64,000 bases of DNA from Hirsutella rhossiliensis (lineage: Eukaryota > Ascomycota > Sordariomycetes > Hypocreales > Ophiocordycipitaceae), in assembly GCF_020360975.1 (NCBI RefSeq), contig NW_025408669.1, positions 5,084,001 through 5,148,000 of the forward strand, in the 5' to 3' direction. Shown here in pieces: positions 38,903 through 49,300 of this stretch. The notes beneath the pieces were generated by a model that was not told where the DNA came from, ran no database searches, and worked only from the letters and a program-made list of their open reading frames with translations. The stretch's first letter is position 1; every line of letters begins with the position of its first letter. Made by a program: the position numbers and the translations under genes.

Positions 38903-40596
38903 TTATTTGCCGGATGCCTCGAGAGACGTCATGTTCGCTCGCATAAATCGTTCGAACATCTCTGCCATAGTGGCCATTGTCTTGGTCATGGTCTTGTTCA
39001 TGGTCTTTTGCGTTTCCGCCAGGTCAATCATCATGACCTCTAGCCGCTGCAGACGCTGCTCGCTCGCATCCGATAGGCCCAGCTGTCCTTCCGAGCTGTC
39101 ACTCTGGCTACGTTGCTTTCGTGGTTCTCCCTCCACAGCAGCTGTCTGTTTTGCTCGAAAGTCCTTGAGGGCTCTCCGGCGCACCGGGTCCTTCTCGACT
39201 TTGGCAGGATCCTCGAAGGAGCTCACGTGTCCGGCTTGCCAGGGCGGAAGTATGCCATCTCTCTTGCATATGTTACCGACTTGAGCGTTCGCACTGGCGG
39301 TTCCAAGGACTCTCCCTAAGCTTGTCGCGGTCAAGATGTTGATACCCCTCTTGCGAAACCTGACACAATAGTCTGCGGCCGGATCCTTCTTCTGCCGCCT
39401 GGTTTTTCCGTTGCATTTGTGACTTTATCACCCACAGCAGCTCCTCGAAGTTACTCCTATCTTTGTTAGACCATATTAACTGGCCATCGCTTAAGATTTT
39501 GTGGCCGGCTGTGGCCTTGTACTTTTCCACTTCTAGAAGCCCAACCTCTTAACGCAGCTTCAAGTCGACGGATGACTTGCCCACCTTCCTCGACCCTCTC
39601 GATGCACACCTATGTCCCCCATAGGCCATGCCGTCGCACGCCAATAATCAGACCTCCGTCTGCCGCTCTCGCAGTCGGCCAAGGGTACTCGACGCGTAGA
39701 CCCTCCACCTTAGGAAGTTCCGCCGTCACGGCGTCTGCGATAGCCGCTCCGGAGTGCCTCTGTTTTAAGTAGTCGTCTGCTGATGTGACAGTCCACTCGG
39801 CTGGAAAATGGTGCTTCCTAATAAGTGCATCGATTAGTTCCTTTTCCGTAGAGATCCGGGCCTTAATAGCCTGATTCTCTGGATGGTCGTGCAAGATGCG
39901 ATATCCTTCTAACACTACTTTATAATAAGGCCCGAAGAATGTGGCTAGAATTAACTATTGACTGTCGGAGACGCGTTCGCTCTTATTCTCCGTTCCGGCG
40001 TTTTAAGATTTGTTTCCTTCTTTGATCCGGCCGTTGATCTCTTCTAGCTTCTTCAGCATAGCCTCGTCTTTAGGGTTTTCTCCTAGCTTATATAGCAACG
40101 GTGTCGCTTCACGATAAGCGTCTTTGACATGTGTAGGAGGGATAGGTATTTCGTCTTCCTCTATCTCGACCTCACCGTCCGTTTCGTTTGCGGAATCATC
40201 ATCTGCTTGCAAGTCGGTCTTGCCGTCCCAAAAGTATACCTCGCCGATTTTGCTTGCGGCGTCTTGCAGCTCTGTCTTATATGTTAGTCGATGAGCATGA
40301 TTGGTACTCAATCTGTACGTACTCTCGAACGCATCCTTTGCGTTCTTCCGCCGACAATGATGTGGATGCGTCATATAGCCCAATCGTCTCCACGGAATCA
40401 ATTTATCGGCATCAGATGAGTCGGGATCGATCGACAAGGTCTCAGCGTAAGCATCCTTTGGACATTTCATAATTCGCTCAATCTCTTTATCTACGGCTTT
40501 GGCGGCGTCTTGGGGCGACTGGGGAGGCGACTTTGCCGGCGCGGATTGTAAGGCGCACACACAACTAAACAGAGAGTGAGGAACGGGGTCAATCAT
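38903..40596 (-). pseudogene. broken J-domain-like / coiled-coil gene
   Basis: One minus-strand coding unit in several pieces, barely RIPed. Residues about 47-98 of the first piece (40596-40003) look like a DnaJ J-domain (DAYAETLSID, ADKLIPWRRLG, AKDAFESTYRL) with HPH in place of HPD. An acidic stretch and helical repeats follow. The same frame continues through TAA and TAG stops to 39610 (HHFPAEWTV, DGGLIIGVRRHG). A frameshift near 39550 leads to 39530-39273 (GQLIWSNKDRSNFEELLW). Another near 39310 leads to 39334-38903, ending in a coiled coil (LAETQKTMNKTMTKTM). The start at 40596 is tentative. Without HPD it should not stimulate Hsp70 ATPase. I cannot assign a role; it may be a multicopy transposon passenger. 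Confidence 0.6.
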
Positions 40597-40624
40597 TCAA
40601 TTCATTGATCTCTGACGAGCTCCA

Positions 40625-40939
40625 TCAGGGGCTACGCAACCCTACTTTTATATCCACGAGATGTCTCCCAGCCCTGTACTTTTCCCTGAGAAGTATGGTG
40701 GTGTGCCCCGGCTTCGCGCATCTACCGCAGGTCTGCGGTTTCTTGCATGAGAAGGCCTTGTGACCGATTTCTTGGCAGTTGTAGCATTGCACTGGTCCTT
40801 TGCGCGGCTCGAAGACACTCGTACACGCCGATTCCCCAGCCAGGTCAAAGTATTGGCCATCCAGTAGTTTCTTCGCATCGCTCCCCTTTATAACGTAAAC
40901 AACCACGAGGGGAAGGCTCGCCAGCCGCGGCTCGCGCAA
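40625..40939 (-). pseudogene. LINE ORF1 C-terminal fragment with zinc knuckles
   Basis: A 104-codon frame with a CCHC knuckle CYNCQEIGHKAFSC and a second one, CGRCAKPGHT, that then loses frame; an alternative frame continues GHHHTS. The preceding part (LVVVYVIKGSDAKKLLDGQY, FDLAGESA) resembles the region before the knuckles in fungal non-LTR (Tad-like) ORF1 proteins, which bind element RNA. No endonuclease or RT follows; the J-domain-like gene begins 29 bp downstream. It is truncated on both sides and little RIPed. Confidence 0.6.
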
Positions 40940-41364
40940 AGAGGCCTTTCGGAACGAAGCAGGCGACAGGAGAAGGGACAGGAGAAGCGAGGTCTAGAGG
41001 CGGCGAGAGATAGAGGTATTGTATAAGTGAAATCGAGACCGAGTGTCAGAGAGGCGGCCTAGACCGCTGCGGGGAGATTTGCTTTGCAAAGGCGCAAAGG
41101 GTGTAACGAGAAGGCAGGTTGAGAAGATAGATATAGGTAGGCAATATAGGTCTAGGCGAGTAGAAGGCTTATAGGATTTATAGGTGCTAGAACTTATAGG
41201 TTTTAACTTACTAGGTAAGGAGTATATTAAGGAAGTTTAGTTATATATATAAAAGGGGGAATAAGAGGAGAAGGAAATGCCCTATTTAAGTCTCTCGTAT
41301 TCGAATTTAAGGATAATAAAACTTATTCCTAGTTATATTATATTTTTATATTAATTTAATTATA
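40940..41364. other. gene-free stretch with a GC-rich and an AT-rich half
   Basis: 40940-41100 is GC-rich, with GGCGGC/GAGGCGG motifs, and may be a decayed 5' part of the LINE fragment. 41100-41364 is RIP-like. It contains TATATATATAAAAGG at 41242-41256, a possible TATA box upstream of ORF-X. I see no coding frame. Confidence 0.4.
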
Positions 41365-42347
41365 GAATATTCTTAGGCGGATATCGGGCGCGGCCTAGTC
41401 GGGACGAGATCGATATAAGAGGTGTAATAGAGTTAGAGACGGATACGTCTAGGTAATTTACTAGCTTAATATCTATCTCTAACTCTTTAGGATCCTCCTA
41501 AGAAAGAAAAGATTTAGTAGAGCTATAACTATCGCCGCTCGTAATTATAGTAGAAGTTTCTAGAGAAAGTCGCTATCTCTTAGTTAGGGTCTAGTTAGAG
41601 TCGGGCAATAACGGGCTTAATACTATTATAACGGGATCGACCGACCTAGACGTAGGCGGTATAGAGGGGACGCGGCCTAAGGCGGCCCTTATTTTTTTTA
41701 AGAGAGGTAAACTTAGCTAACGCATCGGTATAGTTGGAGGGATTTCCGACTAAGCGCTTAGGTATCGTCGGTAGTAGTTATATTATAGAAGAAGCTTAGT
41801 TAGATATAGCCCTATCGAGGAAGGTCTATATATTAAGGACGACGAAGAAGATATAGTCTTACTTAAAGGCCGGGGCATACGCTATAATACGGTAATCTAG
41901 TAAGCTAGCGATTTTGCCTATATAGGTAAGGAGAGCGTTCGGCTAGAACTAGCTATCGGGCCTCTTAGTTATCCTCTTATATAGGGAGGTCTAAGGATTA
42001 GCGTAAATAAGGAAGATAACGAAAACTTAGAAGGGATAATAGCCCTTATAGGGTATTTTACTAGGAATCCTAGGATAAATAAAGGTCGAGGGCTAGATAA
42101 AGCTATAATACCTTAGCTAAGTATCGCTAAGGGCCACGGCCGAATTTCTATATAGAAGGTCGCGGCCGGAACCGATAACTAGTCCCGTAAAAGAGATAAT
42201 AGGTTATATCGTTAGGAAGGTATCCGCCGAGCTAAGGGTATAAGGGACGACTTTATAGCAATTATTAGGGAGGGTAGTAATAATAGAGAGGTTAAGGGTA
42301 TAGACCTATAGCTAGTAGCTATAATCGCGGATAATAAGCGCGGGGAT
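41365..42347 (+). pseudogene. ORF-X copy 1, first part (unknown protein upstream of Helitron Rep)
   Basis: A single plus-strand frame of about 320 codons with only RIP-type stops (for example at TSR*FTSLIS and DNxSRKRDNR). The product is not recognised. The interrupted frame resumes at 42718 after the TRIM is removed. A second copy occurs at 57586-58731, so it is part of a repeated unit rather than a host gene. Its place just upstream of the Helitron domains suggests an accessory or N-terminal ORF of that element. Confidence 0.5.
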
Positions 42348-42420
42348 TGTCGCGTATACTATATGCGTTAATTGACGCTGTCGCTTGTATCTGACAGGCG
42401 GCCATATCTTTTTCGTGACA
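42348..42420 (+). repeat. TRIM 5' LTR (73 bp), un-RIPed
   Basis: Starts TGTCGCGTATAC and ends TTTTTCGTGACA. Retains all its CpA/TpG sites. Confidence 0.9.
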
Positions 42421-42434
42421 GTTATGAGCCCGGG
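42421..42434 (+). promoter_or_regulatory. TRIM primer binding site
   Basis: GTTATGAGCCCGGG, un-RIPed. Its complement contains GGGCTCATAAC, the anticodon stem-loop sequence of initiator tRNA-Met with CAT at its centre. This is the clearest copy of the primer site shared by the copia elements here. Confidence 0.65.
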
Positions 42435-42478
42435 CGGAGGGGTTACCCCTCCGGGAACTTCCGGTGACTGCGCACTTC

Positions 42479-42523
42479 TGGCTAGCCTGGCGCGCATTAC
42501 CCGAAGGCCCGTGGTTCGAGTCC
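42479..42523 (+). promoter_or_regulatory. Pol III-like A and B boxes in the TRIM core
   Basis: 42479-42490 TGGCTAGCCTGG resembles an A box (10 of 12 positions) and 42513-42523 GGTTCGAGTCC is a perfect B box. Flanking TGCGC (42469-42473) and GCGCA (42530-42534) could pair as an acceptor stem, but the T-stem does not pair. It therefore looks tRNA-derived rather than a working tRNA. Confidence 0.5.
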
Positions 42524-42639
42524 CGCCAGCGCAATTGAGCGCGGTTTCAGCATGGGGCCTGCCTATATAAAAATTCCCGCTGTGGTCTAGGATATCCAGG
42601 TATCCCGGGACGAATTGACCCGATATCCCTAAGGGGGTG

Positions 42640-42712
42640 TATCGCGTATACTATATGCGTTAATTAACGCTGTCGCTTGTATCTAATAGGCGGCTATATC
42701 TTTTTCGTGATA
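42640..42712 (+). repeat. TRIM 3' LTR (73 bp), RIPed
   Basis: Differs from the 5' copy at six sites, every one a CpA or TpG changed to TpA. Confidence 0.9.
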
Positions 42713-42717
42713 GGGAT

Positions 42718-42960
42718 AGTATATTTTATAATATTATTATCGTTTAACTCTAAGCTATTACGTCGCTCGATTTCCTATATTAAGGTAAAGGGATAAATAC
42801 GACTAACTATAAAAAACTATTACTCGGTCTATTTAAAAGGGATTATCTATTAGTTATATATAGAAATATTAAGGCTAAAGAAGATATAAGTTAATAGATC
42901 GTTAGTATTTAACCGGATTACTATATACTCTAAAGTTAATAGCTATAAGGGTATTAAAAG
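42718..42960 (+). pseudogene. ORF-X copy 1, last part
   Basis: Continues the 41365-42347 frame (GDSIFYN across the junction). It contains NYKKLLLGLFKRD and IKAKEDIS, matching IYKKLLFSLFKGD and IKAKEDRY in the copy near 58545-58620. It ends in clustered stops near 42920-42960. Confidence 0.5.
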
Positions 42961-43691
42961 GAAGACTATTATTAGGGTTTCTATATTAAGCCTATTAATA
43001 TAATACTTATTTTAGTAGGCGAACCTAGATAGGTAGCTAAGCTAGATAAAGGCTATTATAGATATATTAGCGCTAGTATTTTTCTAGCTATTAAGAGGTT
43101 ACCGTAAGGACTAAGAAGGACGAGGCATCGATATTTAGCTAGAAGTTTAATATTATAAGGATATAGTAGATATAGTTAGCGTAGAAGTATAAAGAAGGGG
43201 GGGTTACGTAAAGTAATAGTAGGTATCTTATAAGGTAGGTTTTCTTACTAGTTAAAAGAGGGTTCGCGGCTAAGGTAAGGGAGACTTAATAGTAGTTAGT
43301 AAATACTCCCTTTTAATAGGTAATAGATCGGAAGCGGTAGTATATAGGAATTAGCTAGGAAAGATTTTAGAAGAGCCTTAACTATTTAGCCTAATAATCG
43401 TAAGTAATATTAATAGCTAAGGGTTAGAAGTTAAGTAAGGTAATAGTTATATTATAGGAAGTTAAAGGTCGGCGAATAATAGGTATTAAGCGTAAGTTTA
43501 TAAAAGAAAAAGAAAGTTTAGTTATATCCTTTAATATTATTATTCTATAGAGTAGATAGTAGCAGTAAATTAGATTAAAGGAAGGAAAGAGATTATAGTA
43601 GTATTATAAGAATCCCTCTTAAAAGGTTATTAGTAGTTAGATAGGTATTATATATAGCTAAGCGAGAGCTATATTAAGTTAAGTTTTACTA
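42961..43691 (+). other. coding-like RIPed sequence, product unknown
   Basis: One plus-strand frame has fewer stops than expected for such AT-rich DNA (for example GRRIIGIKRKFIKEKESLV near 43470), suggesting decayed coding sequence between ORF-X and the Helitron domains. No family recognised. Confidence 0.3.
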
Positions 43692-44042
43692 TTTACCCTA
43701 GAGTAAATCTCTATTCGGCCTAACCCGCTAAAGTAAAAGTACCTAGATATTACTAGCTAGTACTTTATATTAGCTATCTCTTAATAGAAAATCCTTAGAA
43801 ATTTCTAGAGAGCTCTAACTTCGGAAAAGTAAACTTAAGCGCCTAAGCTAGTAAGGGAGGGGTCCCCCTTAGGGAGGGGCCCTACTATAGGGGTTTATCC
43901 CCCGCGTAAGGTAAGCGCGACGTATAAGATAAGACTTAAAGATACTTAAGATATCGCAATAATAACTAAGATATATATTATCTAATTAAAAAAGAGGATT
44001 TCTAGAGAATCCGGGCTAAATAGAGATTTACTCTAGGGTAAA
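43692..44042. mobile_element. MITE, mariner-like (351 bp)
   Basis: About 29-bp terminal inverted repeats beginning TTTACCCTAGAGTAAATCTC. The first 24 bases are identical and the next differ only by RIP-type changes. TA flanks both ends (43690-43691 and 44043-44044), the Tc1/mariner target duplication. The inside is non-coding and holds a G-run/C-run hairpin near 43855-43905. Confidence 0.75.
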
Positions 44043-44044
44043 TA

Positions 44045-45229
44045 GTAATACTTATTAAGTCTACTATTAGGATATAATAAAGTTAGATATCTAAGGTCGA
44101 TCTAGGAATCTAGCTAGCTTCTTAGTATTAATAGCCTTAATCGGCACAACGGTTTAGTTTAGATAGACCTTAATACTATAAGTATATTATACGCTAAGGC
44201 GGACTTATAGATACTATTTAAGAACTAATAAGTAAGGTAAGGAAGATAGTATTTAAAGGGCTAGGGAGTATACTTTAAAGTATAAGGTAGGCGGTTAGCA
44301 CCGATATTTATATATATACTAAAGGTCTATATTAACGGGAAAAGGAACTATATAATAGTATTCTTCTTAGTATAGCGGTTATTTAAGATTTATTAAAGTA
44401 GGCGGGAGAGAGCGCGGCGATAAAAGAGCAGCTTTTAATAAAGTTAGGCTAATAAGTTATATATATAGGCTAGCTAAGACCGGGAGTATAGATATATATA
44501 GGCAGGGTAATAGGGCAATATAAAGGATTATTATTATATTATATATATAGTAGGAAAGCACTATAGAGAAAGAAATACTATAGTAATAAAGGAAGTAATC
44601 TAAGAAGTTTCCTACTTAAAAGAAGTAGCGTATCTATAAGCGAGATTATCTAAGAAGAGGAGCTTAAGAGCTAAAGCTTTATAATATATCGTCTATTTAT
44701 AGTACTTAATATTAAGGTAGTAGTAGTATAGTAGATAGTCTTATAGTAAAGCTAAGTAAGGCGGTTGCTTATATTAAGGCCGGTAGTTAGATTCTAAGGC
44801 CCCTATCGCGTAGAGAATATAGAGGCTTATGGGCTATAGACCCCTATTATCTAGAGTAGGGCGATATAGTAGCGGCTAGCGATATATTAATAGTTCGTTT
44901 AAAAAAGGGAGCGATACTTTAACCTATCTAGCCTAAGGAGCTAGTACTTAAAAACCTAAGATAAAGCGAGCAATTAGTAGTATCGATTATATAGGGTTTA
45001 CTTAAGCGCTATTAAGGATAGAGTTAGCGGGTAAAGGGAGTATTAGACTAGGGTATAGACGATAGAGCGGTAAGGCTAGCGGACGCTAAGCCGAGCGGAT
45101 AGAGGTAGCCTAAGAGGCGGGAGAAGAGAGCCCGTCTTTATAGCTAGGACGAGCGCCCGATAAAATAAGTTTAAAGTAGAATCGGAAGGTAAAGGAGACG
45201 GGAGCTATAGGCCGAGGACCTAGCGAGTA
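44045..45229 (+). other. RIPed stretch between MITE and Helitron N-terminal domain
   Basis: Coding-like at its right side (plus strand near 45100-45229, rich in Arg/Lys codons) but no domain is identifiable. It probably encodes the N-terminal part of the Helitron protein. Confidence 0.3.
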
Positions 45230-45730
45230 TACTACGCTTTTTAAAGGAAGACTTTACTATAAAGGAGAGATTATCTAATAATTAAATATAGTATACGCTA
45301 ATATTACTTAAGAGAAAGGTATAAATAGTATAAGACTTTTACTATGCGTTTTATAATATAAGTATTTTGCCGATATAGATATATATACTATACTACTATA
45401 AGTATAAAAGAAAGGAGCTAAGGGAGATTATATAAGATTAATAGCTATTAAGCTATATCCTAAAAGAAGGCCGCTTACTATTCTTATACTAAAGCTACTT
45501 TCTTAAGGGCGAGTCTATATTAGTATACGCTAAGTATAGCTAATACTTAGCGCGTAAGAGTTTATCGCTAGCCGTCTACCTTTATAGTCGCCTTAGTTAT
45601 AAGTATATATTCCTTAATAAGCTTAAGGGACTTATACTAGTTAAAAAGAAACTTATCTTACTAAACTTATATTATAGGTTTATTATAAGGTATAGTATTC
45701 TAGGTAGCTAGAGGTAAGCTATAAGATACC
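45230..45730 (+). pseudogene. Helitron protein, N-terminal region (DUF6570-like)
   Basis: Plus-strand sequence with FTIKERLS, LSYILKEGRLLFL, YLARKSLSL and FLNKLKGLILVKKKLI. It resembles the Cys-containing region that precedes the Rep domain in fungal Helitrons; many expected Cys codons are TAT. It is interrupted by a solo LTR. The last five bases, 45726-45730 ATACC, are the left duplication of that LTR, and the frame continues at 46304. Confidence 0.5.
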
Positions 45731-46298
45731 TATAAGGAACGGTGTTCCTACTATAAATAAAGCAGCTATAATATACTCTCCCGATTATATAAGCCAATAA
45801 GTAGTATACTAATTATAGACAAAATCTCATCCTATAGAGTAGGAATCGCTCGTTATTTTGCATGTTATTATGCATTAAACGGGTTGCCGGTTATCGTATA
45901 ATCGGGAATCGAAGGAACAGAGCTAGCTTAGAATGCTAGCTAAGACCTCTTAAGAACACCGGCACGACCAACCTCCTTTAAACACGAATATTAGTGGAAC
46001 TAAGACACTTCTAGATTTACTCGAGGTACCACGAAATTCCCTAGTCTTAGGGCTATACGGCAGCCTAAATCTAGTCCCGAAAGGTTCTTCCGTTCAGCTA
46101 CAATTATCTATATAAGACAGTATATCCGCTAGTAGATAGAGATAGAATTATTAACTTTAACACCTCTTCTATACACTAATATACTACTAATAAATTCCGT
46201 TGAAAATCCTACCTTATACTCCTTCTTCCCCTCGATCACGTAGTCTTACGTGATTCCTTGATTTCCTAAAATTCCGCTTTTGCTTATATACCTTTAGA
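45731..46298 (+). repeat. solo LTR of the copia Z family (568 bp)
   Basis: Same length as, and reverse-complementary to, the Z LTR at 600-1167. Bounded by perfect ATACC duplications at 45726-45730 and 46299-46303, so it is the product of LTR-LTR recombination that removed a whole element. It is richer in CpA (ACACC, CACGA) than the DNA around it. Confidence 0.9.
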
Positions 46299-46303
46299 AT
46301 ACC

Positions 46304-49300
46304 TAAGGTACGTTAAGGGCTATATTATAGTATTTCTAAATAATATATAGGAGCTAGCGACTAAAGTGATCTTATACCCCTTTTTATAAGTACTAAATAA
46401 GATCTATATCTTATAGTAGGGCGCGGAGAAGCTAGTACCGAGCGACCTATTAAGTCTCTTATTAGTAAGGCGGTAGGTAGTCGAGAAGGCCTTTATCTAT
46501 CTAAAGAGGAATAATCCTTATTACGCTAAGATTAAGATTAACGTAGTAGAGATAGAGAGCTAGGGAGATCTAATAAACGGGGTGCTATCGTTAGTATACG
46601 ATTATATAGAGCGGAACGAGCTATTTATATAAGAGAAGGCGCGGACGGCGCACGTTATACCTCCTAGAGAGCGCGCTATAGACGATAAAGGGTTAATAGA
46701 GATCGAGGAGCTCTTTGCCTTACTTAACTATAAGTAAGAATTAAGGGGCTAGGGTAAAGGCTATAGGCCTAATAGAGAAAGCGAGGTTTATAATAAAATT
46801 AAACGTAGCTTTAATTAGAACGTTTTAGCGATTAACGAGGTAATATCTTTTAGTATATTTACGCTTAATAGACCGCTAAACGTCGTAGATATAGAGAAGG
46901 TATAGTTTACCTATAACGCTATTAGTAAAGGTACCGACGATAGCCGTACGAGCCTAAGAGCATAGGTCGGGTCCTTAGTAAGGGGGTTCGAGCACGTAGC
47001 GACGATAGTTATAAGCTATATATCTAGGTTTCGCGGGGGGCCGAATTTACTAATTCCTTTAAAGCGTCCTTCTTTACTAGGACGTTCTTAACCTTATTCC
47101 TATTTAACGTTAAGAGACTAAGGCTAGTTAAAGAGACTATAGTTAATACGGGGATAGCTATAGCTAACTTATAAGGTAGGGCTATTAAGGTAGAGGCGGC
47201 CGCGGGAGAGCTTATATCCTCTTAAAGCTTAAACTTTTAAATATAGGCTAATATTATACTCTAGCGCTATAATAGTCGATTTACGCTATACTATATCTTT
47301 ATATTTCTTATCTTTAATATAAGGGTATAGTTTAGGAACCGCTAGGTTAGTATATTAAGTATAGCGAGGAAGAACTTCTATAAGGTAGAGTATATAGTAC
47401 GTTCGATAACTATAGAAAGGTTAAAGGCGGCGAGGGTTAAGTTAGAGAGCTTAAGTAAGATAATAGATAGTAGTATAAAAGAGCTTCTTAAGAGCTTCTT
47501 ACTTTATAGCTACTAATAGCCTATATCGAGAGAGGTCTACCTTAATATATAGCGGAAAATCTAGTCGCTTATTATTAGCTATAGCGTGCTAGCTATCTAG
47601 TTTACTATTAACCTAAATAATACTATAAACCTAGTAAAGCTATAACTAGCGGTATATTATATACGCGATCTTAACGCGGCCGAGGAGTTCTTAGAAGGCC
47701 TTAGAAATATATATAAATAAGTATAGCTAGCTATATTAGACCCTATAAGCTCTACTATATTCTTCTACTAAGAGATAAAGCTATTCTTTAATTATTATAT
47801 AAAAGTTAGTAAAGAGTCGGTATTTAAGTATATTAGTAAGTACTATAGCGCTATAAAAACTACCGAATAAAGGGCGCTTTAAATTTATAGCTTACTTTAG
47901 TTATAAGGAAATATATATCTTAGCTTAATACTTACTAATATCTATAAGGAGGATTAAGCGGTATATTATAAATAAATTATTTAATATATTAATAGTATCT
48001 TCTTTAAGGTAAGAATACTTAAGGTACGTTACTAGCGGCTTAAAGTACTCTTTTAATAGATAAATAGGGTTAGGCTAACGTATAAGGTAGGATCTAGACT
48101 AAGAAGGGTTCTACGCTATATAAGTAGAGCGATCTATAACGTCCGATATTAATTCCCTACTAAATAATACTAAGTAGTTCTTAGACGCGTTTAATAAGGA
48201 GGCTAACTTCTATACTAGCGCGACGTAAGTATATATATATAGCCTAACCTATATAAAGTATTCCTTAGGTAAAGGGGGGCGGAAAAGGGATCTCTACTAG
48301 TTTAAGGCGCTATAGAGGTTAGTTAATAAGACCGCCCTTATAGTAAATAGGGTACTATAGATCTAGAGGATATATAGTATAGTTAATCGATAAAATAAAG
48401 CTATCGCTATCGGGCTTTAGTATAACTATAATATTTCCTTTATTATAACGTAGTATAAGACTATAGCCCTTATCTATTATATTATAAACTACGCGACTAA
48501 GGTAAAGGACCTAGTATAAAAGTATATAGCGGCCGCGGCCGAGCTACTAGCCGCCTTAATAAGTAATAGCATAGCTAATAAAGGGCGGGACGGCGGTAGA
48601 GACGCTACTACCGATAACCCTATTAAGGGGAATAAGACGCGATAGTTCTTAATAAGAGTAGCGAACTAGGTATTTATAAAGCGTCCGCTATTATAGGTCG
48701 AGGTCGTTGCTTATCTTCTTAGATATCTAGCTAAGTTTACTAATAGTAGCGCCTAGGCGTACCTAAATATATCTCTACTATACTAGGAAGTCTTTTAGCG
48801 ATAGCGGTATCTCTAAGAAGTAAGTAGCGCGGTAGATATAGACGATATTCTAGATAAGTCGGTCGTTATTATTAAAGAAGTAAGCTTAAGGATCTCTTAT
48901 ATCGAGGCGTACTAGTACTAAGGAGAGCTTTTATAAGGGCTATACTTATATAACTATATATCGCTTATAAAACTAAAACGTATTTATAAGGAGGCGGCGA
49001 GCTATATAGCCTAGGGGGAGGTAGCTTTTAAGGATAAATAAGCGCTAGGAGGAAAAAGCTAGGTCTAGGTACTTAGGCGGCTAGGTAAGTATACTACCGT
49101 CTACCTCGATAGCTACCTAAGTAAGGACTTTAGTAACGACGATAATAATAAGTCGTGCTACTAAAGGTATATATAGTAACTACTCTCTTAGTAGGTATTA
49201 TTAAAGAGGCTAATCCGCCCCCTCTTTTTAAGGGTAGCTATATAGTATCTTATATTATTTATACTATAAGAGTCCTTATTATATAAAGAAATAGGCGAGA

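Larger units (their letters stand above)
42348..42712 (+). mobile_element. TRIM-type miniature LTR retrotransposon, complete (365 bp)
   Basis: Two 73-bp terminal repeats (42348-42420 and 42640-42712) with TG..CA ends flank a 219-bp non-coding core. The target duplication GGGAT is at 42343-42347 and 42713-42717. The core starts with the primer site GTTATGAGCCCGGG and ends with polypurine AAGGGGGTG, so all signals for reverse transcription are present but no gene. It needs proteins from another copia element. Copia A/B share its primer site, its leader region (CCCGGGAGG/CCCGGGCGG, then CTTCCGG) and a CGCG near the LTR start, making them candidate helpers. Removing it restores ORF-X in frame. 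Confidence 0.9.

Noticed and set aside
41100..41364. An LTR upstream of ORF-X, suggested by TATATATAAAAGG and a tRNA-like GGCGGATATCGGGCGC
   Set aside because: No second copy was found near the downstream end of the unit or beside ORF-X copy 2, so a terminal repeat cannot be supported.
42469..42534. A functional tRNA gene
   Set aside because: The B box is perfect, but the T-stem does not pair, the acceptor stem pairs for only five bases and the A-to-B spacing is short. It lies wholly inside the TRIM.
42312..42570. Short ORFs on both strands
   Set aside because: They cross the TRIM LTR and core, which is non-coding by structure.
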